This document shows positions 59,474-64,000 of a DNA stretch of 64,000 bases, piece by piece. The stretch lies in the NCBI GenBank assembly GCA_964553795.1, contig CAZKMR010000012.1:1-64000 (forward strand). Direction: 5' to 3'. Below the pieces are notes generated by a model that was not told the DNA's origin, ran no database searches, and saw only the letters and a list, made by a program, of their open reading frames with translations. A program made the translations under genes and the position numbers. Each line of letters opens with the position of its first letter. The first letter of the stretch is position 1. Origin of the DNA: JADLHS01 sp964553795. Its GTDB lineage: Bacteria > Verrucomicrobiota > Verrucomicrobiia > Limisphaerales > JADLHS01.

Positions 59474-60907
59474 TCAAGCGTTTTCCGCATCCACAGCGAC
59501 GATTGCGTTCGAGCCGCTGTGACCAACAATGCGGACGGGTTGACCTTTCTCAATGCGTTCCCCACGCGTGACCACGTCGAGTAACTCTTCGCCAAAGCGC
59601 GCTTTGCCGCCGGGCGACAAGTTCGAGATCGCCACCCCGACCTTGCCCATGCGCGCCGTAGATTGCGCTTGGAGCGCGGCGACGGAGACCTCGCCACTGG
59701 CGGTTTGGGAAACGAGCCGATCGTAGAGCGTGGTCTTGGGCAGGAATCGCGCCAGCACGAGCGCCACCACCACCGCGCCGAGAATCGCCAGACTCAAATC
59801 CTGCAATGGCTCGCGTACATCGGGCAGCGACGGCAACGTGGGCGTGCCCGGATACACGTCCACCATGCCCATGACGAGGGACACCAGGATTAATATCGCG
59901 CCGAGAATGCCGGCGATAAATGTTCCCGGGAACACGAAGAGTTCCACTGCGAGCAACGCCACCCCAATTACAAAGACCACAATCCACTCCGCGCCGGACA
60001 ATCCCGCTACGTAACCGCCGAGAAAATAGATCGCGAAGGCGAGGATGCCCACGATGCCCGGCACGCCAAACCCGGGCGTCTTGAATTCAATGTACAGTCC
60101 GATAATTCCGATGAGCAGCAGCAGCGGACTGATTTTGTTGATCCACGTGCCGAGTTTTTCCGCGCCGGTGGGTTGCACGTTGACGCGGACGGCGTTGGCG
60201 TAACCAATTTTTTCGATCAAAGCGTCCAGCGATTCGACCGTGCCGGAAGAGAGCAGGGGTTTGGGCGGATAGCCATACTCCTTGGCCGCCTGGCGGTCGG
60301 TCAACGTGAGAATGCTGCCTTCCTTGTTCAACACTTCGCCGTCAATCTCGAACTCCTTTGTCTTGTCAATCATGGCTTCGACGACTTCGATATTGTGGCC
60401 GTTCTTCTCGGCCTGGGTGCGGACGAGCGCGCGAATGGCGGAAGTCATTTTCGCTTCCATGGTGTCCGGGATGCTTTCCGCCCCGGCGCCGCCCGGCGCC
60501 ATCATGATCGGCGCGGCGGCGCCGATGACGCTTTGCGGCGCCATGTAAATTTTTTGCGTCGCCACGGAAATGAATGCTCCGGCGGAAAAAGCGCGGTCAT
60601 TGACGTAAGTGAATGTCTTGCCGCCAAACTTGCTGATGATTTGAATGATTTCTTCCGTGACGTCCACGCGTCCACCATCGGTGTTCATATCCAGGATGAG
60701 CGCGTCCGCCTTGGCTTCCATGGCTTCCTTGACGCCGCGGCGCACCACGTACACCAGCGGCGGCATGATGTCGTCGCGAATCGGCAAAACGTAAATCTTG
60801 CCGGCGGTCGGCAGCAGCGCCGGCAGGTTGGTTTGTGACCCGGTCTCCGGAGCGGCCTGGAGCAACGAGCAACTGAATAGCAATGCACAAACAAACCTGA
60901 TGTTCAT
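59474..60907 (-). CDS. long-form NfeD protein (membrane-bound serine protease, ClpP class)
   Basis: The 477-residue protein has a signal segment, then a ClpP-like serine protease domain: ILDMNTDGGRVDV (residues 71-83), YVNDRAFSAGAFIS (catalytic Ser108) and a Lys in the later helix (about K153, in MEAKMTSAI). Then come four or so membrane helices (LLLLIGIIGLYIEFKTPGF, FVIGVALLAVELFVFPGTF) and a C-terminal NfeD OB-fold domain (GKVGVAISNLSPGGKARFG). Archaeal long NfeD homologues cleave stomatin C-termini. The flotillin/stomatin-like gene floA is divergent 110 bp away, fitting the known NfeD-flotillin linkage. Confidence 0.92.
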   Translation of the reverse strand: MNIRFVCALLFSCSLLQAAPETGSQTNLPALLPTAGKIYVLPIRDDIMPPLVYVVRRGVKEAMEAKADALILDMNTDGGRVDVTEEIIQIISKFGGKTFTYVNDRAFSAGAFISVATQKIYMAPQSVIGAAAPIMMAPGGAGAESIPDTMEAKMTSAIRALVRTQAEKNGHNIEVVEAMIDKTKEFEIDGEVLNKEGSILTLTDRQAAKEYGYPPKPLLSSGTVESLDALIEKIGYANAVRVNVQPTGAEKLGTWINKISPLLLLIGIIGLYIEFKTPGFGVPGIVGILAFAIYFLGGYVAGLSGAEWIVVFVIGVALLAVELFVFPGTFIAGILGAILILVSLVMGMVDVYPGTPTLPSLPDVREPLQDLSLAILGAVVVALVLARFLPKTTLYDRLVSQTASGEVSVAALQAQSTARMGKVGVAISNLSPGGKARFGEELLDVVTRGERIEKGQPVRIVGHSGSNAIVAVDAENA

Positions 60908-61017
60908 ACGCTCAATCTAGCGGGCCGGATGAAAACGACAATGCCGAAACCGGCGGATGGAGTTTCCCGAACCATAAATGCTTGTGAACATTTCGGGTTC
61001 AGTGTCATCATCCGGCC

Positions 61018-62085
61018 ATGCAAACATTTCTCGCTCAATCCGGGCTGTTCGCCAACAAGCTGAACCTGGTGCTCTACGGCGTCGGTGCGCTGATCGTGCT
61101 CGTGCTGGGCATCCTGTTGTTGAACTTCGGGATGATTTATATTCGCGCCCTCTTCTCCGGCGCAAAGGTGACGTTCACTGAATTGATCGCGCTGCGCCTG
61201 CGCGGCGTGCCGGTCGGACTGGTCGTGGACGCCCGGATCACCGCCGTGAAATCGGGTCTGCCGCTGACGATTGACGATCTGTCCACGCACTACCTGGCGG
61301 GCGGCAACATTCAAATCGTGGTGCTCGCACTGATCGCCGCCAAGAAGGCATCCATCAATCTGCCCTTCGACCGCGCCTGCGCCATCGACCTCGCGACCAA
61401 GGGCACCCAGAAGACGGTGCTGGAAGCAGTGAAAACTTCCGTCAATCCGAAGGTCATCGATTGTCCCGCGCCAGCGCAGGGGAAATCTACTATCGACGCA
61501 GTGGCCAAGGACGGCATTGTCATTCGCGCCAAAGCGCGGGTGACAGTGCGCACGAATCTGGATCGTTTCGTTGGCGGTGCGACCGAGGAAACGATCATCG
61601 CACGCGTCGGCGAAGGCATCGTTTCCACCATTGGTTCGGCGAGCACGTATAAGGAGGTGCTGGAGAATCCCGACCGCATTTCCAAGACTGTTTTGGACAA
61701 AGCGCTCGACAGCAACACCGCGTTTGAAATTCTCTCCATTGATATTGCCGATGTGGACGTCGGCGAAAACGTGGGTGCGAAATTGCAGGCGGAACAAGCG
61801 GAGGCGAACAAGTTAATCGCCCAGGCGCAGGCTGAAGTCCGGCGCGCGGCGGCGGTGGCCACCGAGCAGGAAATGGTGGCGCGCGTCTCCGAAATGCGCG
61901 CCCGCGTCGTGGAGGCCGAAGCGCAGATTCCCATCGCGATCGCCGGCGCCTTCGAGAAAGGCCATCTCGGCATCATGGATTATTATCGCATCAAGAACGT
62001 CCAAGCGGATACGACCATGCGCGAAAACATCGGCAATCCGCCGCCGGATGCGCCGCCCACGGGAACATCCGGATCGAAGAAATAA
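61018..62085 (+). CDS. floA: flotillin-like protein FloA
   Basis: The 355-residue protein has one membrane anchor (VLYGVGALIVLVLGILLLNF). The FloA core follows: SGAKVTFTELIALRLRGVP, LVVDARITAVKSGLPLTID, IDLATKGTQKTVLEAVKTS, GIVIRAKARVTVRTNLDRF and ILSIDIADVDVGENVGAKL. A coiled-coil EA-repeat region (QAEQAEANKLIAQAQAEVRR) is near residues 260-320. FloA forms membrane microdomains. It is divergent from long NfeD. The C-terminus is Pro/Gly/Ser-rich. Confidence 0.92.
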   Translation: MQTFLAQSGLFANKLNLVLYGVGALIVLVLGILLLNFGMIYIRALFSGAKVTFTELIALRLRGVPVGLVVDARITAVKSGLPLTIDDLSTHYLAGGNIQIVVLALIAAKKASINLPFDRACAIDLATKGTQKTVLEAVKTSVNPKVIDCPAPAQGKSTIDAVAKDGIVIRAKARVTVRTNLDRFVGGATEETIIARVGEGIVSTIGSASTYKEVLENPDRISKTVLDKALDSNTAFEILSIDIADVDVGENVGAKLQAEQAEANKLIAQAQAEVRRAAAVATEQEMVARVSEMRARVVEAEAQIPIAIAGAFEKGHLGIMDYYRIKNVQADTTMRENIGNPPPDAPPTGTSGSKK

Positions 62086-62091
62086 GCAGAG

Positions 62092-62682
62092 ATGACGACG
62101 GATTCACTCATGTTCGCCGGGCTCCTGGATGGTCCGTGGCTGGTCATCATCATCTTCCTGGCGAGCGGTCTGATCAACTGGTTGGCCAAACGCCGGGCAG
62201 AACAGGCGGGTCAGTCGTCTGAAGACGAATCATCATCGCCCCCGCCGGCGGCCACGCCAGTGGATTGGGAGGAACGACTGCGGCGGTTGCTGGGTGAGGA
62301 AGCCATGCCGCCCAAGCCGAAAGCACCTCCTGCCGTGCCGCCGCCGATCGCACCAGCGCCGCGCGCTCCAACCGGCGCCGCCCCTCCGGTCATCCGCCCG
62401 GCAACCCGTCCCCCGGCGAGTTCAACTCGGCCGCTTCCGGTGGAAGTCGCGCCGGTCACGATTCGCGGGGCGGTGCCGAAAAGGGAAGCTGCCGCAGTAG
62501 CGGAACTCAGCCGCCGCTTCGAGTCCGTTGAATCCGCGCGGGAATTGGCCGCGCAAATGGCCGCCTACTCCCGGCAGCGGAGATCCGTTCCGCTCGCCGT
62601 TTCGCTCCACAATCCACAAGCCGCGCGCCAGGCATTCGTGGCCTCGTTGGTGTTCGGTCCGCCTAAAGGACTTGAAAGTTGA
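62092..62682 (+). CDS. proline-rich single-helix membrane protein, unknown function
   Basis: The 196-residue protein has one helix near the N-terminus (GPWLVIIIFLASGLINWLA), a short acidic segment (SSEDESSS) and a Pro-rich region of about 60 residues (PKAPPAVPPPIAPAPRAP). The C-terminal helical region ends with LHNPQAARQAFVASLVFGPP. It is in an operon: 6 bp after floA and abutting the short nfeD gene. It may be a linker or partner of the flotillin/NfeD complex, but this is inference from position only. Confidence 0.7.
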   Translation: MTTDSLMFAGLLDGPWLVIIIFLASGLINWLAKRRAEQAGQSSEDESSSPPPAATPVDWEERLRRLLGEEAMPPKPKAPPAVPPPIAPAPRAPTGAAPPVIRPATRPPASSTRPLPVEVAPVTIRGAVPKREAAAVAELSRRFESVESARELAAQMAAYSRQRRSVPLAVSLHNPQAARQAFVASLVFGPPKGLES

Positions 62683-63162
62683 GTGAACGGCCTCCGCCGG
62701 TTTACGCGTATGACGACAATTATCGTTCTGCTGGTGATCGGAGCAGTCTTATTGTTTCTGGAAACCCTGTTGCCTGGATTGGTCGCGGGCATCATTGGCT
62801 TTATCTGTTTGGTGGCCGCCGTCATCCTGGCTTATGGGGAAAGCTTCTTCACCGGCAATGTGGTCTTGGCGGTTGTGTTCGCCGGTCTCGGCGTCGGTAC
62901 ATGGGCCTGGTTGAAGTTCTTTCCAGATAGCCGCATTGCCCGAAAGTTTGTCTCCCATCACGCAGTCGGGGAACTCGGTGTGGAGAAACCTGAGCTGCTT
63001 CACGGGACCGGAACGACCCTCACAGCTTTACGGCCTTCCGGGGTCGCCACCATCAACGGCCAACGCGTGGACGTGGTGGCGGAGACCGGCTTCATCGAAC
63101 CCGGCACGAATGTCAAAGTCGTGGCGGTGGAAGGCAGTCGCGTGGTGGTGCGGATTGCCTGA
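62683..63162 (+). CDS. short NfeD-like membrane protein
   Basis: The 159-residue protein has two or three helices (IIVLLVIGAVLLFLETLLPG, VAGIIGFICLVAAVILAYG, VVLAVVFAGLGVGTWAWL). It ends with a small OB-fold domain (GVATINGQRVDVVAETGFIE, VVAVEGSRVVVRIA) typical of NfeD. It lacks the serine protease domain of the long form. GTG 62683 abuts the previous stop codon; ATG 62710 is an alternative. With floA and the long nfeD it forms a divergent NfeD-flotillin neighbourhood. Confidence 0.85.
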   Translation: MNGLRRFTRMTTIIVLLVIGAVLLFLETLLPGLVAGIIGFICLVAAVILAYGESFFTGNVVLAVVFAGLGVGTWAWLKFFPDSRIARKFVSHHAVGELGVEKPELLHGTGTTLTALRPSGVATINGQRVDVVAETGFIEPGTNVKVVAVEGSRVVVRIA

Positions 63163-63170
63163 ACCGTTCG

Positions 63171-64000
63171 CTACTTCGCCGGTTTCCACAAGGCGTCCGC
63201 CTTCAACCATTCCTGGAGCAAACGGCGAAAAGCGGTTGCCGGTGGAGATTCGGTCTGGTCTGACCAGACCATGACAAGTTCGACGGTGTGTGCCGGGGTC
63301 AAGGGTCGAAAGACCACGGGCAGCCCGGCCCCGAGGGAACTGACGCTGTCGGGAATCACACCAACCCCCGCATCCGCTTCAACGTAACTCAACACCGTGC
63401 TGATGAGGCTGGGGGTGTGCGCGAGTTTGGGAGTGAAGCGAGCTGCCCGACACGCGGCCAGAATCGCGTCGTGCAATCCCACCCCTTCGCGTCGGGCAAG
63501 AATGATCAAGGGCTCGCTCGCCAGATGACGCCAGCGAACGGACGCGGTTTTGGTCAGCGGATGTTGGGCGGGGAGCACGGCGCACAATCGTTCGCGGCGC
63601 AATAATGCGGTTTGCAGGCCGAGCATTGGACTGGCAAGCACGGGGCGGGTCAGGCCGATATCGAGCCGACCGCGCACGACCATTTCCCAGACGCGTTCCG
63701 GGGTGCGTTCCTCCAGAATAACCGACACGCGCGGATGCCGGCGCCGGAATTCCTGCAAGACCCGTCCAAGAAAATGGTGCGTGGGCGGGCCAATGAAGCC
63801 GAGCCGCAGTTCGCCCTCTTCGCCCGCGGCGGTGCGTTGCACTTTCCGGATGGCCTCGTCAAAACGTTGCAGCAGCAGCCCCGTTTCGTTCAACAGCACG
63901 CGGCCCGCCGCCGTTAACGCGACGGACCGGCGATCGCGATCGAGCAACGTGACGCCGAGTTGGTTTTCCAGTTCCTGCACCGCCCGGCTCAGGGCCGGTT
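63171..64000 (-). CDS. LysR-family transcriptional regulator, N-terminus beyond the window edge
   Basis: The visible 276 codons start inside the helix-turn-helix: PALSRAVQELENQLGVTLLD, then RRSVALTAAGRVLL. The substrate-binding domain follows: LRLGFIGPPTHHFLGRVLQ, RGRLDIGLTRPV, LARREGVGLHDAI and VEADAGVGVIPDS. The GTG at 63978-63980 is an internal Val and not the start. The regulator is on the minus strand, convergent to the short nfeD. The target and inducer are unknown. Confidence 0.9.
   Translation of the reverse strand, partial: PALSRAVQELENQLGVTLLDRDRRSVALTAAGRVLLNETGLLLQRFDEAIRKVQRTAAGEEGELRLGFIGPPTHHFLGRVLQEFRRRHPRVSVILEERTPERVWEMVVRGRLDIGLTRPVLASPMLGLQTALLRRERLCAVLPAQHPLTKTASVRWRHLASEPLIILARREGVGLHDAILAACRAARFTPKLAHTPSLISTVLSYVEADAGVGVIPDSVSSLGAGLPVVFRPLTPAHTVELVMVWSDQTESPPATAFRRLLQEWLKADALWKPAK

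Overview
The window looks like part of a metagenome-assembled or draft genome of a Verrucomicrobiota bacterium, probably a Pedosphaera/Limisphaera-like lineage. The reasons are a pseudopilin with the GFTLIELLVVIAIIAILAAM-type N-terminus, a large secreted beta-strand-repeat protein with the C-terminal module common in this phylum, a two-component sensor with long propeller repeats, an SGNH/GH-rich polysaccharide locus without SusCD, and many REP-like palindromes. The taxonomic call is an inference from gene content. Four 100-N gaps are present. Three of them are flanked by exact 55-bp duplications, so they are probably scaffolding artefacts and not missing DNA.

Layout. 1-16.5 kb: housekeeping and mixed functions (UvrD-like helicase fragment, HD hydrolase, GT2 glycosyltransferase, M20 peptidase, SirB1-like protein, cardiolipin-synthase-like PLD, DsbD-like thiol-disulfide exporter, L,D-transpeptidase, a serine hydrolase with an uncharacterised N-terminal domain, a B12-binding radical SAM protein, an endonuclease/exonuclease/phosphatase protein, FolE2). 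16.5-41.2 kb: a one-strand carbohydrate locus. A double-propeller histidine kinase and NarL-type regulator are followed by a beta-strand-repeat secreted protein, a pseudopilin, GH106, GH28, a CE12-GH27-NPCBM fusion, PL11, a second CE12, GH95 and an unclassified six-hairpin glycosidase. Together these would deacetylate, cut and trim rhamnogalacturonan-type pectin and its galactose/fucose/rhamnose decorations.

41.2-50.4 kb: a membrane protein and a GT9 glycosyltransferase, then a phosphate regulon (porin, pstS, pstC, pstA, pstB, phoU). Its two promoter regions carry 7-bp direct repeats in 11-bp phase that resemble Pho boxes. 49.2-58.1 kb: cation transport (a putative Na+/H+ antiporter, a complete seven-gene mrpABCDEFG operon on the minus strand with overlapping start and stop codons, and a CaCA-type Na+/Ca2+ exchanger). 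58.1-63.2 kb: membrane-organisation genes (DUF2062, DUF502, long NfeD, flotillin-like FloA, a proline-rich membrane protein, short NfeD). The window ends inside a LysR regulator.

The most unusual thread is a set of palindromic repeat families that do not stay between genes. Two 70-bp palindromes lie in frame inside the GH106 gene, a third supplies a stop codon at 41.8 kb, a 199-bp four-hairpin tandem repeat supplies the last codons of a radical SAM gene, and several signal-peptide starts (GH28, PL11, CE12, the 12-kb hydrolase) appear to be built from repeat sequence. No tRNA, rRNA, CRISPR array, transposase or phage gene was seen. The largest non-coding stretches are 12.54-12.94 kb, 30.29-30.61 kb and 8.93-9.23 kb; the first two are mostly repeats, and the third holds one hairpin at 8984-9027 with nothing else recognised.
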